Shown: positions 1-7,717, counted from the stretch's first letter. The stretch is DNA of 12,626 nucleotides from an uncultured Desulfobacterium sp. (GCA_937124525.1 CAKZLA010000124.1:1-12626), one strand, 5' to 3'. A program made the numbers and translations. Notes: generated from the sequence alone by a model not told the origin.

Positions 1-1083
1 GACCCCGGCCTTTTGAGGTTCTTCACCCGTATTGACCTGCAAGAAGACATTTGGACACTGCCCCATCTCCTGGGCCAATTCCTTTCTCATGGGGGCAAAA
101 AGGGGATAATTGACAATAATATTTTCAAGCATCCCGGGAAGGTATTTGTATTCCCGATAAATTAAATTTTCATGGAATCTCAGGGGTATAATTTCCGGAT
201 AGGCCAGGCGATCCGGCAACAAGGGGATACACCCCTGGCGCACCGCTTCCACCACAGAGATACCAAAATTTTCCTGATTGGCAGTGCTCACCACAATGGC
301 CCCCCGGCCCAGCCATGTTTCATATACGTCCTTGGATGCCACATACCCCCAGTTAACAATCTCTTTTTGAAAAAATAACCGGGCAGATTCAAAGGCTGCA
401 GGCACCTTTGGGCCACCTTCCCCCAGCAGTGCCAGTTGAAAAGGAATTTTCTTCAGTTTTAAAATTTTCAGGGCTTTAAAAAAAGGGCCTGGATTTTTAT
501 CAAATTCCCACCGGTGGTTCCATATGATCAAGGGGGGGGCCAGCCAGGGCACTCCGGGGGTCGCCTCTCCCCCCGGAAAAGGACACCCGGGATGAAGCAC
601 ACCAGATTTTGCACCAAGTGCATGTTCACACCATGTAATGTTTCCCCCGGGTATCCGGTTTAAATATTTAGAAGCAGCATCCATAAAATCCCGGTGATGA
701 AACCGGGAATTAAACACAATGCGCCGGGCTGCCAGGGCCGTTGTGATATTCATTAATCCCAAGGATTCATCCCGTTGTTTTCTCTGAAACAAGGGGTAGG
801 TCAATTGGTTCTCATGGAAGTAGACCAGACAGGGGGGAAGGGGTTTTTCCGCCAGGGCCATGAAATCTGCAAGGTTCATCATGTCCGAAGTGATGATGCC
901 ATCATATGCCCCATACGTTTTTTTCTTTTCTATAAATTGCAGGGCAGCCCCCCGCATGCGCCATTTCCAAAATGTGTCCGGCAGGGTCAAAAGTTCAATG
1001 TCATGGCGGGAATGGGCCTGCCATCCCAGGGCAAATGACTTGTGGGAGCCACCAAAGAACGGCTCCATAAATAAAAATTTCAT
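1..1083 (-). CDS. tRNA-queuosine alpha-mannosyltransferase-like glycosyltransferase (DUF3524), partial
   Basis: The minus-strand frame is open from an ATG at 1083 to the left edge, giving 361 visible codons with no stop, so the C-terminus lies outside. The N-terminus reads MKFLFMEPFFGGSHKSF, and YFHENQLTYP lies near residues 88-97; both are hallmarks of the DUF3524 family, whose animal member (GTDC1/QTMAN) mannosylates queuosine in tRNA-Asp. A second, GT-B-like half follows, with WNHRWEFDKNP at 188-198 and a donor-site motif of the E-x7-E type (ANQENFGISVVEA, 268-280). By homology it would transfer a sugar from a nucleotide donor to queuosine-34 in the cytoplasm; whether the bacterial protein uses mannose and tRNA is inferred. 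An AAAGGGA ribosome-binding site lies about 10 bases upstream of the ATG. It is divergent from the S1 gene. The visible length is close to the family's usual size, so little should be missing. Confidence 0.85.
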   Translation of the reverse strand, partial: MKFLFMEPFFGGSHKSFALGWQAHSRHDIELLTLPDTFWKWRMRGAALQFIEKKKTYGAYDGIITSDMMNLADFMALAEKPLPPCLVYFHENQLTYPLFQRKQRDESLGLMNITTALAARRIVFNSRFHHRDFMDAASKYLNRIPGGNITWCEHALGAKSGVLHPGCPFPGGEATPGVPWLAPPLIIWNHRWEFDKNPGPFFKALKILKLKKIPFQLALLGEGGPKVPAAFESARLFFQKEIVNWGYVASKDVYETWLGRGAIVVSTANQENFGISVVEAVRQGCIPLLPDRLAYPEIIPLRFHENLIYREYKYLPGMLENIIVNYPLFAPMRKELAQEMGQCPNVFLQVNTGEEPQKAGV

Positions 1084-1324
1084 CTGTTCTTTTCCCTTTG
1101 TATTATTTTTTGCCATTTATAACACAAGTCCAAGCAAGGGGAAAACAAGGGCCAAAAATTCTAATTTCAGGCTTTATTCATCAAAAGACTTGACTATTTC
1201 ACCACTTTTACGTTTTTAAAGGAATGGAAAATAACTGTTTTTATCTTTACACCTCCCGCTGGAGAGGATATTAATCAAGTTTAGAATGATTTTTTACACT
1301 TAAATTTGCCCAGGAGCATATGTA

Positions 1325-2782
1325 ATGACAGACGATGTTGAAAAAAAAGAAGCGTCCGGCGACAAAGAAGAAAGCTTTGCCGAACTTTTTGAAGCCTTTG
1401 GCTCAGATATCAGCCATGATGTCCAGCAAGGTGATAAAATTCAGGGAAAGGTAATTGCCATCGGTACAAACAGTGTATATGTCAGCACCGGATCTAAAAG
1501 CGACGGTGTGGTGGATAAAGCAGAACTCCTGGATGAAAATGGAGAACTCCCCATTGCCGTGGGTGATCCCCTGGAGCTTTATGTGGTCTCCATGACGGAA
1601 AGTGAAATCATCCTGTCCAAAGCCCTTTCCGGAGCTGGAACCCTTGATGTTCTTGAAGAGGCCTCCTTTAACAAAACCCCGGTTGAAGGCAAGGTTACTG
1701 AAACCATCAAAGGCGGATTCAGCGTTGATATCATGGGGAAAAGAGCTTTTTGCCCCGTCAGCCAAATCGACATCAAATACGTTGATACACCGGAAGACTA
1801 TGTGGGACAGCAGCTGGCATTTATCATCACCCGGTTTTCCGAATCAGGACGCAATATTGTGATCTCCCGGAGGGATCTTCTGAACCGGGAAATCAAGGCA
1901 TCCCGGGAAGAATTTTTAAAAGATCTCAAGGAAGGCGATACCTGCCAGGGCCGTGTGGTGAAACTCATGCCCTATGGGGCATTCATTGAACTTTCCCCGG
2001 GTGTGGAGGGTATGGCCCACATTTCTGAACTATCCTGGTCCCGGGTGGACAAGGCCGAGGAAGCTCTTTCCCCGGATGAAACCGTCACCGTAAAAGTGCT
2101 GAAAATAGAGAAAAGAGACAACCAGGACAGTCCCAAAATTTCACTTTCTTTAAAACAGCTGTCATCAGACCCCTGGGAAAGGGCCGTGGACACCATCCGC
2201 CCCGGAGATCAATTCACCGGCAAGGTGGTGAGACTGGCACCCTTTGGGGCCTTTGTGGAAATAGAACCCGGCGTTGACGGTCTGGTTCATTTAAGTGAAA
2301 TGAGCCACACCCGTCGCATTGTCAAAGCAGAAGATGCCGTGTCCCAGGGAGAGCATATCCAGGTGATTGTTAAAGAAATCAACCCCGAACAAAAACGAAT
2401 TTCCCTGAGCATGAAAGATGCCCTGGACGATCCCTGGGCCGGAGTAACGGCAAAATATCAGCCCGGTCAGCCCGTGGAAGGAACTGTGGAAAAAAGGGAA
2501 CAATTTGGCCTATTCATCAACCTGGAAGCCGGTGTCACAGCCCTTCTTCCCGCATCACTCATGGGAAAATCCGCCACATCCGCCGATTTTGACCGATTAA
2601 AACCAGGGGACACGGTCTCTCTGGTGGTGGAAAACACCGATGAAGATGCCCGCAGGATCAGCCTGGCGCCCTCGGATCTCAGGGAAAAAGAAAATTGGAA
2701 ACCCTTTGTACCATCGGAAAAAAAGAGCCTTGGCACCATGGGCAGTCTGTTAATGGAAGCCATGGAAAAAAGCAAAAAATAG
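1325..2782 (+). CDS. S1 RNA-binding domain protein (ribosomal protein S1-like, five domains)
   Basis: This 485-residue cytoplasmic protein is built from five OB-fold S1 repeats at about residues 34-100, 117-184, 204-277, 293-364 and 380-450. Domains 3 and 4 are the most canonical, with YGAFIEL/FGAFVEI, GVEGMAHISELS/GVDGLVHLSEMS and endings KISLSLK/RISLSMK. The linkers carry the SDPW and DDPW motifs (281-284, 368-371) usual between S1 repeats. The N-terminal 33 residues are acidic and the C-terminus is lysine-rich. S1 binds mRNA and helps initiate translation, but proteobacterial RpsA normally has six domains and about 550-570 residues. This may therefore be a second S1-type protein rather than the main ribosomal S1; the window cannot decide. 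The start is fixed by AGGAG at 1312-1316, eight bases before the ATG. A hairpin terminator follows the gene. Confidence 0.85.
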   Translation: MTDDVEKKEASGDKEESFAELFEAFGSDISHDVQQGDKIQGKVIAIGTNSVYVSTGSKSDGVVDKAELLDENGELPIAVGDPLELYVVSMTESEIILSKALSGAGTLDVLEEASFNKTPVEGKVTETIKGGFSVDIMGKRAFCPVSQIDIKYVDTPEDYVGQQLAFIITRFSESGRNIVISRRDLLNREIKASREEFLKDLKEGDTCQGRVVKLMPYGAFIELSPGVEGMAHISELSWSRVDKAEEALSPDETVTVKVLKIEKRDNQDSPKISLSLKQLSSDPWERAVDTIRPGDQFTGKVVRLAPFGAFVEIEPGVDGLVHLSEMSHTRRIVKAEDAVSQGEHIQVIVKEINPEQKRISLSMKDALDDPWAGVTAKYQPGQPVEGTVEKREQFGLFINLEAGVTALLPASLMGKSATSADFDRLKPGDTVSLVVENTDEDARRISLAPSDLREKENWKPFVPSEKKSLGTMGSLLMEAMEKSKK

Positions 2783-2808
2783 GGATTGTGTGGAATTATT
2801 CATATCTC

Positions 2809-2842
2809 CTGAAGGCAGCTCAACTTGCTGCCTTCAGATTTT
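2809..2842 (+). terminator. Rho-independent terminator after the S1-like gene
   Basis: An 11-bp perfect inverted repeat, CTGAAGGCAGC (2809-2819) and GCTGCCTTCAG (2827-2837), encloses a 7-base loop and is followed by ATTTTAAA. The T tract is short, so termination may be partial. It separates the S1-like gene from the ferredoxin gene. Confidence 0.6.
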
Positions 2843-2872
2843 AAAAAAATCATTGTGTACAGGAAAACAGAC

Positions 2873-3241
2873 ATGGGTAAAATTACCATTGAAGATCTAA
2901 AAAAGATAAAAGAGAAAACCGCCGGAATCGTAGGGCAGCGGGAGGGAAATGCCAAGATCACCATGCATGTTCACATGGGAAACTGTGGTATTGCAGCAGG
3001 AGCAAGGGAGGTAATGACTGCCCTTCTTGAAGCCCGGGCAGATGCAGATCGATCAGATATCATGGTCATTGCTGCAGGCTGTGTGGAAAAATGCCAGGAT
3101 GAGCCCATGATAACCGTTGAAGAGAAAGGAAAAGCACGGGTACAATACCGGAAATTAGACCCGACAAAAATCCGTGAAATTTTCCAGGGTCATATTCTTG
3201 ACGGCAAGATTCAACAAAAATTTCTCATTCCCATAGAATAA
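2873..3241 (+). CDS. Thioredoxin-like [2Fe-2S] ferredoxin domain protein
   Basis: The protein has 122 residues from the ATG at 2873. That start is preferred over an upstream in-frame one at 2825 because AGGAAA lies at 2861-2866 and the earlier start falls inside the terminator hairpin. The fold is that of the NuoE/HndA-B small electron-transfer subunits: a beta strand, then MGNCGIAAGAREV (Cys38), then AAGCVEKCQDEPMI (Cys70 and Cys74), then a short C-terminal beta-alpha unit (LDPTKIREIF). Such proteins hold a [2Fe-2S] cluster and pass electrons within cytoplasmic redox complexes such as NAD(P)-linked hydrogenases. No hydrogenase or NuoF-like gene is present here, so the partner is unknown. The classical four-cysteine pattern is C-x4-C...C-x3-C; only three cysteines are visible, as in the GTCGIAAGA subgroup. 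The radical SAM gene begins about 90 bases downstream, so the ferredoxin could be its reductant (inference). Confidence 0.8.
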   Translation: MGKITIEDLKKIKEKTAGIVGQREGNAKITMHVHMGNCGIAAGAREVMTALLEARADADRSDIMVIAAGCVEKCQDEPMITVEEKGKARVQYRKLDPTKIREIFQGHILDGKIQQKFLIPIE

Positions 3242-3331
3242 ATTTATAACTGGCCTCTGGCCTCTGGGCACTGAAACCTCAACTTTTAAGCTTAAGATGT
3301 TAGTTTGCTCTATCATTTTTTTTGATGACCG

Positions 3332-4621
3332 ATGTATGGGTATTCCTTGATCATGGCAAAAATTTTCACAGATACACACCATAAAATAATCCTTGAGAAA
3401 CCCGGGGCAGACACCTACATCAAAATCAGTTATCCCCTGAAGTATGGTATCCACTCGGAGATTGAAACCCAGGAGGCCGTACTTCAGTTCAATCGTAACC
3501 ATGAGATTGTCCGTGCCAGGGGCAAGGACAGCGGGTGGATACAACCCACGGAGTGGTTGAAAAGAAGCATGGGCAATGACTGGATTTATTATTCCACAGG
3601 GGGGTATAGCGGGGTGTTTGAAGCCACGGGTGAGTATTACCTTCCCAACCTGCCCTACCCCACCAATTCACTCCTTGGGGGCAAGCCCCTGAAGGAACCC
3701 GCTGTGATGCGCATCACCCACGCCTGGCATGACATGGTTCAGGAAGTGAAAGCCCAATGTACACAAACCAATCCGGCAGTGCAATCTTTTCTGGAACAGG
3801 TGCTGGCAAACACCCCGAAAAAACTTGAACAAAAAGCCCGGAACCTGTTTGACATCGCCGATGGCCGGATAACGGTGATGCCCCCGGATGCCCGGCATGT
3901 GGATTATGATATCATTCCCCTGACCATTTCCCATGGCTGTATCTATAAGTGTAAGTTCTGCCGGGTTAAAACAGATCACCCGTTTTCCATGGCATCTGAG
4001 GCAGAGATTTACTCAAAAATAGTCCGGTTAAAAGAACTATATACCAAGGATCTCATTAACTACAATGGACTCTTTCTGGGGGAACATGATGCCCTGAATG
4101 CCGATGCAGAACTGATCCTTTTTGCCGCCACAACTGCCTACCAGGGATTTAATTTTAAAAATGCCTACATGAAAGGGCCAAGGTTGTTCATGTTCGGCAG
4201 CGTTGACTCCCTTTTAAAGGCCCCCTCATATCTGTTTGAAAAGCTCAATGCCCTTGACTATCTTACCCATATCAACATCGGCCTTGAATCCGCCAACCAG
4301 GAGACCTTGGACAGCATCGGAAAACCCATCACCACGGCCCAGGTATTAAAGGCTTTTGATAAAATGCAGGAGATCAACCAGCAGCATCCCCGCATTGAGA
4401 TCACGGCCAATTTCATCATGGATGACACCCTGCCCAAGGGACATTATTCTTCCTTCCTTGCCCTTGTGCGAGACAACATCCCCCGACCCCGGGACAAAGG
4501 TGCCATTTATCTGTCCCCCCTTCGCATCAATGCCCCTTCCCGATCTGTGCTGTTCCAGTTCAATGAACTTAAACGGCACAGTCATCTGCCCACCTACCTT
4601 TATATTATCCAGCGATTATAG
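3332..4621 (+). CDS. Radical SAM protein of unknown function
   Basis: The protein has 429 residues from the first in-frame ATG. A second ATG at 3353 (MAKIFTDTHHKI) is equally possible, and neither has a clear Shine-Dalgarno; a stop at 3326-3328 rules out a longer form. The radical SAM cluster motif is SHGCIYKCKFC, with Cys203, Cys207 and Cys210 in C-x3-C-x2-C spacing, binding a [4Fe-4S] cluster that cleaves S-adenosylmethionine. A GLES motif at 317-320 and a later beta-alpha region (IEITANFIMDD) fit the rest of the partial TIM barrel. An N-terminal region of about 190 residues precedes the barrel and resembles nothing I can name; it includes a Gly/Tyr/Pro-rich stretch at 88-117. No extra Fe-S (SPASM) cysteine cluster is visible at the C-terminus. 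The gene lies between a [2Fe-2S] ferredoxin and a PHP phosphoesterase. The substrate is unknown. Confidence 0.8.
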   Translation: MYGYSLIMAKIFTDTHHKIILEKPGADTYIKISYPLKYGIHSEIETQEAVLQFNRNHEIVRARGKDSGWIQPTEWLKRSMGNDWIYYSTGGYSGVFEATGEYYLPNLPYPTNSLLGGKPLKEPAVMRITHAWHDMVQEVKAQCTQTNPAVQSFLEQVLANTPKKLEQKARNLFDIADGRITVMPPDARHVDYDIIPLTISHGCIYKCKFCRVKTDHPFSMASEAEIYSKIVRLKELYTKDLINYNGLFLGEHDALNADAELILFAATTAYQGFNFKNAYMKGPRLFMFGSVDSLLKAPSYLFEKLNALDYLTHINIGLESANQETLDSIGKPITTAQVLKAFDKMQEINQQHPRIEITANFIMDDTLPKGHYSSFLALVRDNIPRPRDKGAIYLSPLRINAPSRSVLFQFNELKRHSHLPTYLYIIQRL

Positions 4622-4675
4622 CCCAACGTGTTGCCCCTCTTTTCAATCAGCAACAGATGTGATATGGGAGACCCC

Positions 4676-5536
4676 ATGGAAAAAATAAAATATGTATCTG
4701 TCCACGGTGGCCACAGTGGTGAGTTCTGTGATCATGCCCGGGATACCCTGGAAGAGATCATTCAGAAATACATTGAATTGGATTTTGCATGGGTGGGCAT
4801 CACCGAACATGTGCCCCCCACCACCGATGCCCAAAGATATCCCGATGAAATCGAAAAAGACATCACCGCCGCCTTTCTCCAGGAACGGTTTGCCCGTTAC
4901 ATGGCCCATTGCCGCCACCTCCAGGCTAAATACAAAAAAAGACTCACTCTTTTTGTGGGGTTTGAAACTGAAACCTGGAATGGATGTCTGTCCTATATCC
5001 AAGGACTTGTCCAGCAGTTCAGGCCCGACTATATCGTGGGGTCTGTCCACCATGTGGATGATATATGCATTGATTACTCCCCAGAACTGTATCATGGGGC
5101 TGCCCGGGCACTGGGGGGCCTTGATGCCCTTTATTGCCGGTACTTTGATCAGCAGCATGAAATGCTTTTGACCCTGAAGCCCGCCGTTGCCGGACATTTT
5201 GATCTCATTCGAATTTTCGATACCGCCTATGAAGAGCGGCTAAAAAAACCGGAGATATGGCAGAGAATCACCCGGAATCTGGCGTGCATTAAAACACTTG
5301 ACACGGCCCTGGATTTTAATCTGAGGGCTCTAAAAAAAGGGGCTGTGGAGCCCTATGTCTCCAAGGCCATTCTCCACCAGGCAGCGCACATGGGTATCCG
5401 GATCATTCCAGGTGATGATTCCCACGGAGTGGCAGACATCGGCAAATACATGGATGTTGCCATGGAACAATTAAAAATGGCTGGTATCACCACAACCAAT
5501 TGGCTGCCACCACGGCTGTATAATTCAACACCATGA
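4676..5536 (+). CDS. PHP-domain phosphoesterase, histidinol-phosphatase (HisK/HisJ) type
   Basis: The protein has 286 residues from ATG 4676, chosen because GGGAG lies at 4666-4670 and the PHP domain starts at once; an ATG at 4628 would add 16 unrelated residues. PHP metal-site motifs appear in order: VHGGHSGEFCDH (His10, His13, His20), ITEHVPP (Glu44, His45), VGFETET (Glu97), VGSVHHVDD (His125, His126), AGHFDLIRIF (His174, Asp176) and PGDDSHG (Asp247/248, His250). This is the layout of the PHP histidinol-phosphate phosphatases, which make histidinol with a trinuclear metal centre in the cytoplasm. The first motif is H-x-x-H rather than the usual H-x-H. No other histidine-biosynthesis gene is nearby, so the true substrate may differ. 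It starts 54 bases after the radical SAM gene and ends 36 bases before dtd, consistent with one operon. Confidence 0.8.
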   Translation: MEKIKYVSVHGGHSGEFCDHARDTLEEIIQKYIELDFAWVGITEHVPPTTDAQRYPDEIEKDITAAFLQERFARYMAHCRHLQAKYKKRLTLFVGFETETWNGCLSYIQGLVQQFRPDYIVGSVHHVDDICIDYSPELYHGAARALGGLDALYCRYFDQQHEMLLTLKPAVAGHFDLIRIFDTAYEERLKKPEIWQRITRNLACIKTLDTALDFNLRALKKGAVEPYVSKAILHQAAHMGIRIIPGDDSHGVADIGKYMDVAMEQLKMAGITTTNWLPPRLYNSTP

Positions 5537-5572
5537 TTTCAAAATATGTAAAAAACAAGGGAGAGAGGCTTC

Positions 5573-6019
5573 ATGAAAGCAGTTGTTCAACGAGTCAAAA
5601 ATGCCCGTGTAACCGTTGGAGAGACACCCACCGGAGAAATCAACCAGGGACTCACGGTACTTTTAGGGGTTGCAAAGGGTGATCGCCCTGGGGATGCCAC
5701 CTTTCTTGCGGAAAAAATTATTCATTTAAGAATCTTTGAGGATAAAGCCGGTAAAATGAATCATTCCCTAATGGACATTAAGGGAGATCTGCTGGTGATT
5801 TCCCAGTTCACCTTGCTGGGGGACGTCAAAAAAGGACGTCGCCCTTCCTTTACAAAAGCTGCCCCCCCGGATGAGGCCAGGGCACTGTATGAACAATTCA
5901 TCGAAAAAGCCCGACACATGGGAATTCACACCCAGACCGGTGAATTCCAGGCGATGATGGATGTCTCTCTGGTCAACTCAGGGCCGGTAACCCTTATTCT
6001 GGACACAACAGCCCTATGA
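5573..6019 (+). CDS. dtd: D-aminoacyl-tRNA deacylase
   Basis: This 148-residue protein matches the family's usual length of about 145-150. It starts with [13 protein letters not shown] and carries both active-site signatures: SQFTL at 77-81 and the Gly-cisPro motif NSGPVT at 135-140, which together hold the D-amino-acid end of a mischarged tRNA. The homodimeric enzyme hydrolyses D-aminoacyl-tRNAs (and Gly-tRNA-Ala) in the cytoplasm, keeping D-amino acids out of translation. A strong GGGAGAGAGG ribosome-binding site precedes the ATG. The stop codon overlaps the trmJ start in ATGA (6016-6019), implying translational coupling. All key residues are present and nothing looks degraded. Confidence 0.95.
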   Translation: MKAVVQRVKNARVTVGETPTGEINQGLTVLLGVAKGDRPGDATFLAEKIIHLRIFEDKAGKMNHSLMDIKGDLLVISQFTLLGDVKKGRRPSFTKAAPPDEARALYEQFIEKARHMGIHTQTGEFQAMMDVSLVNSGPVTLILDTTAL

Positions 6020-6747
6020 AAAACGATAGCCTGAGCGTGGTGCTTGTGGCACCCCAGGGCCCCTTGAATGTGGGCTCAACCTGTAGAACCATGATGAATT
6101 TTGGCTTTTCCGATCTGAGACTGGTCAATCCCTGCAAGGAATACCAGAGCCTGGAGGCCAGAAAGATGGCATTGAGCGCCCAGCCCATGCTGAAAAAGGC
6201 CAAGGTGTTTGGCAGCCTGGAAGATGCCCTGGCCGACTGTCATCTGGCCTTTGGCACCACCCGACGATTTGGAAAATATCGAAACAATTTTTTCACCCCT
6301 GATGTGGCCGGAAAAAAGATAGCGGGCCTGGACGATTCAGTTCGATGTGCCCTTGTCCTTGGTCGGGAAGACAACGGCCTTAGCACAGAAGAACTTTCCC
6401 TGTGCCAGCATTTTATCACGATTCCCACGGAGGACGCCTTTGCATCCATGAATCTCTCCCATGCCCTGACGCTCTTTCTCTATGAAATTGTCAAGGGCAT
6501 GAAATCCGACCATCAGCGGCCCGTGGCCCAAGGACAACCTGCCACCATGGAGGCGTCAGAGCAGATGTATGCGCACATGCGAAAAACCCTGTGCGCCATC
6601 GAATATCTGGACCCCCAGAATCCCGACCACCTATTGAGAACCTTTCGAAGAATATTCAGCCGGGCCAGCCTCGGGGAACGGGATGTTAACATTATCCGTG
6701 GGCTCATGAGCCGCATTGATTGGATTAACGAACACCGAAAAAAATAG
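6016..6747 (+). CDS. trmJ: tRNA (cytidine/uridine-2'-O-)-methyltransferase TrmJ (SpoU/SPOUT family)
   Basis: The 243-residue protein carries the three SpoU knot motifs: motif 1 [15 protein letters not shown] (16-30), motif 2 [12 protein letters not shown] (112-123) and motif 3 [15 protein letters not shown] (136-150). The conserved asparagine and arginine of motif 1 (Asn18, Arg24) and the Asn-Leu-Ser of motif 3 are present. TrmJ is a homodimeric trefoil-knot enzyme that methylates the 2'-OH of nucleotide 32 in the tRNA anticodon loop using S-adenosylmethionine. The length and the C-terminal helical extension ([21 protein letters not shown]) fit TrmJ rather than TrmH or TrmL. It is translationally coupled to dtd through a 4-base ATGA overlap with no separate ribosome-binding site needed. 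Target position 32 is inferred from the family. Confidence 0.9.
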   Translation: MKNDSLSVVLVAPQGPLNVGSTCRTMMNFGFSDLRLVNPCKEYQSLEARKMALSAQPMLKKAKVFGSLEDALADCHLAFGTTRRFGKYRNNFFTPDVAGKKIAGLDDSVRCALVLGREDNGLSTEELSLCQHFITIPTEDAFASMNLSHALTLFLYEIVKGMKSDHQRPVAQGQPATMEASEQMYAHMRKTLCAIEYLDPQNPDHLLRTFRRIFSRASLGERDVNIIRGLMSRIDWINEHRKK

Positions 6748-6796
6748 AACCCGGCATTCGTTACATGGTTTTAAAAAGAATCGAACCGTTCTAACC

Positions 6797-6870
6797 CATG
6801 TTGGATTCCAGGATTTTATCGAAAAATTTTGATAAAAATGCCTGAGACCCAACATGAGCCACACTTTTTT
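6797..6870 (+). terminator. Nested hairpin with T tract after trmJ
   Basis: Three concentric paired segments are visible: CATGTTGG (6797-6804) with CCAACATG (6849-6856), CAGG (6809-6812) with CCTG (6841-6844), and TTTTATC (6814-6820) with GATAAAA (6831-6837), around a 10-base loop. A run of six T follows at 6865-6870. This would end the plus-strand operon. The eight-base gap between stem and T tract is longer than ideal, and the inner stem is AT-rich. Confidence 0.5.
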
Positions 6871-6881
6871 ATAACTGCCAC

Positions 6882-6912
6882 GGGCAGATCGTATTGGGAT
6901 ACTGACCTGCCC
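6882..6912. repeat. Second nested inverted repeat between convergent genes
   Basis: GGGCAG (6882-6887) pairs with CTGCCC (6907-6912), and inside it GTAT (6891-6894) pairs with ATAC (6899-6902) around a TGGG loop. No T tract follows on either strand, so it is not a standard terminator. It sits just beyond the trmJ hairpin and 125 bases from the stop of the convergent H1-like gene. The rest of 6913-7036 holds nothing I recognise. Confidence 0.35.
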
Positions 6913-7036
6913 ACAATAAATATTGAAACTCTAATCATTACAACCCTTTGGACAGAGTTTCTTATAAAAATATTTGCAAAAAGACAGACATATTTCCCCA
7001 GAAAGGATAAAGCGTGCCAACAACTTATCGTTGCCT

Positions 7037-7717
7037 TTAAATGGCTATAAACATACCCTGGCCTGTCTTTTTTATCAAACCATCCTTTTTAAGTTTATAC
7101 ACAGTGTCTGCAACTTTTTTTGCACTGAATCCAGTTTTTTTCTCAAGGTTTTTGGAATCAAGCCCCGTCTCGCTTTTCTGGATGTGCTTTAAAACTACCA
7201 TACCAGCGGTGATCCGGGTTTTTCGCCCAACGGATTTTTTATTTGCTTTTAATTTTTTCGATGCCGGAGCTGTTTTGGCCTGTTTTGTCTTTTTCTTCGG
7301 GGATTTTTTAGATGCTTGTTTAGCAGGTGCTGATTTTTTTTCAGGGGATCTGGGCGCCACCACCTTGGCCTGTTCAGGCTCTTTATCCAAAGACTTCACA
7401 GATTCCTTCCCAACAGGAACTTCAATATTCGTGGATGAGGGGATAACCGAGGGTGTCGTCTCTGCCCTGACATCATTGGCAATCTCTTTTTCCGGAACGA
7501 TTTCTTCTGTTATGGCATCAGCAGTTTCATCTTTTACAACATCAACGGCTTCTTTTTCCCGGGACCTGGATGCCTCGTTTTTTTTGCTTTTCAAATTCAC
7601 TTCAAATTGTTCAAAAAACTTTACAACCGTACCGATTCCGGCAGAAATCGTGGTAAATTGTTTTTGAATTTTTTCCATTGAATCTTTATCTGCTTCAATT
7701 TTAATTTCAATTTTCAT
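7037..7717 (-). CDS. Histone-H1-like lysine-rich protein with C-terminal winged helix
   Basis: I do not recognise a named family for this 226-residue protein. Three parts are visible. Residues 1-45 form a predicted amphipathic strand-helix unit (MKIEIKIEADKDSMEKIQKQ, then a hydrophobic IGTVVKFFEQFEV segment) that may oligomerise. Residues 46-120 are a low-complexity linker, mainly acidic, rich in Glu, Asp, Val and Ser. Residues 121-168 are very basic with Lys/Ala/Pro/Ser repeats such as KKSPKKKTKQAKTAP, resembling eukaryotic H1 tails. Residues 169-226 read as a winged helix: helix 1 VLKHIQKSETG, helices LDSKNLEKKTG and SAKKVADTVYKLKKDG, then the wing LIKKTGQGMFIAI. A DNA-binding or nucleoid-associated role is inferred. 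AGGA at 7732-7729 lies 11 bases before the ATG. It is convergent with trmJ and divergent from the DUF2914 gene. Confidence 0.75.
   Translation of the reverse strand: MKIEIKIEADKDSMEKIQKQFTTISAGIGTVVKFFEQFEVNLKSKKNEASRSREKEAVDVVKDETADAITEEIVPEKEIANDVRAETTPSVIPSSTNIEVPVGKESVKSLDKEPEQAKVVAPRSPEKKSAPAKQASKKSPKKKTKQAKTAPASKKLKANKKSVGRKTRITAGMVVLKHIQKSETGLDSKNLEKKTGFSAKKVADTVYKLKKDGLIKKTGQGMFIAI

Noticed and set aside
1190..1220. TTGACT plus downstream AT-rich hexamer as the S1 gene promoter
   Set aside because: No hexamer at 16-18 bases matches TATAAT well, so the region surely holds a promoter but its position cannot be assigned.
2825..2872. N-terminal extension of the ferredoxin
   Set aside because: The upstream ATG lies within the terminator loop, has no ribosome-binding site, and the added residues do not belong to the family fold.
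3252..3268. Tandem TGGCCTC repeat
   Set aside because: Only two copies of seven bases in a 90-base gap; too short to mean anything on its own.
6770..6796. GAATCGAACC resembling a tRNA T-arm on the minus strand
   Set aside because: The bases flanking the loop do not pair as a T stem, and no acceptor, anticodon or D arm is present.
7041..7667. A 208-residue plus-strand ORF rich in Phe and Ser
   Set aside because: It is the exact antisense of the lysine-rich H1-like gene (AAA/AAG reads as TTT/CTT). The minus-strand protein has a ribosome-binding site and a plausible winged helix; the antisense reading has neither signal nor domain.
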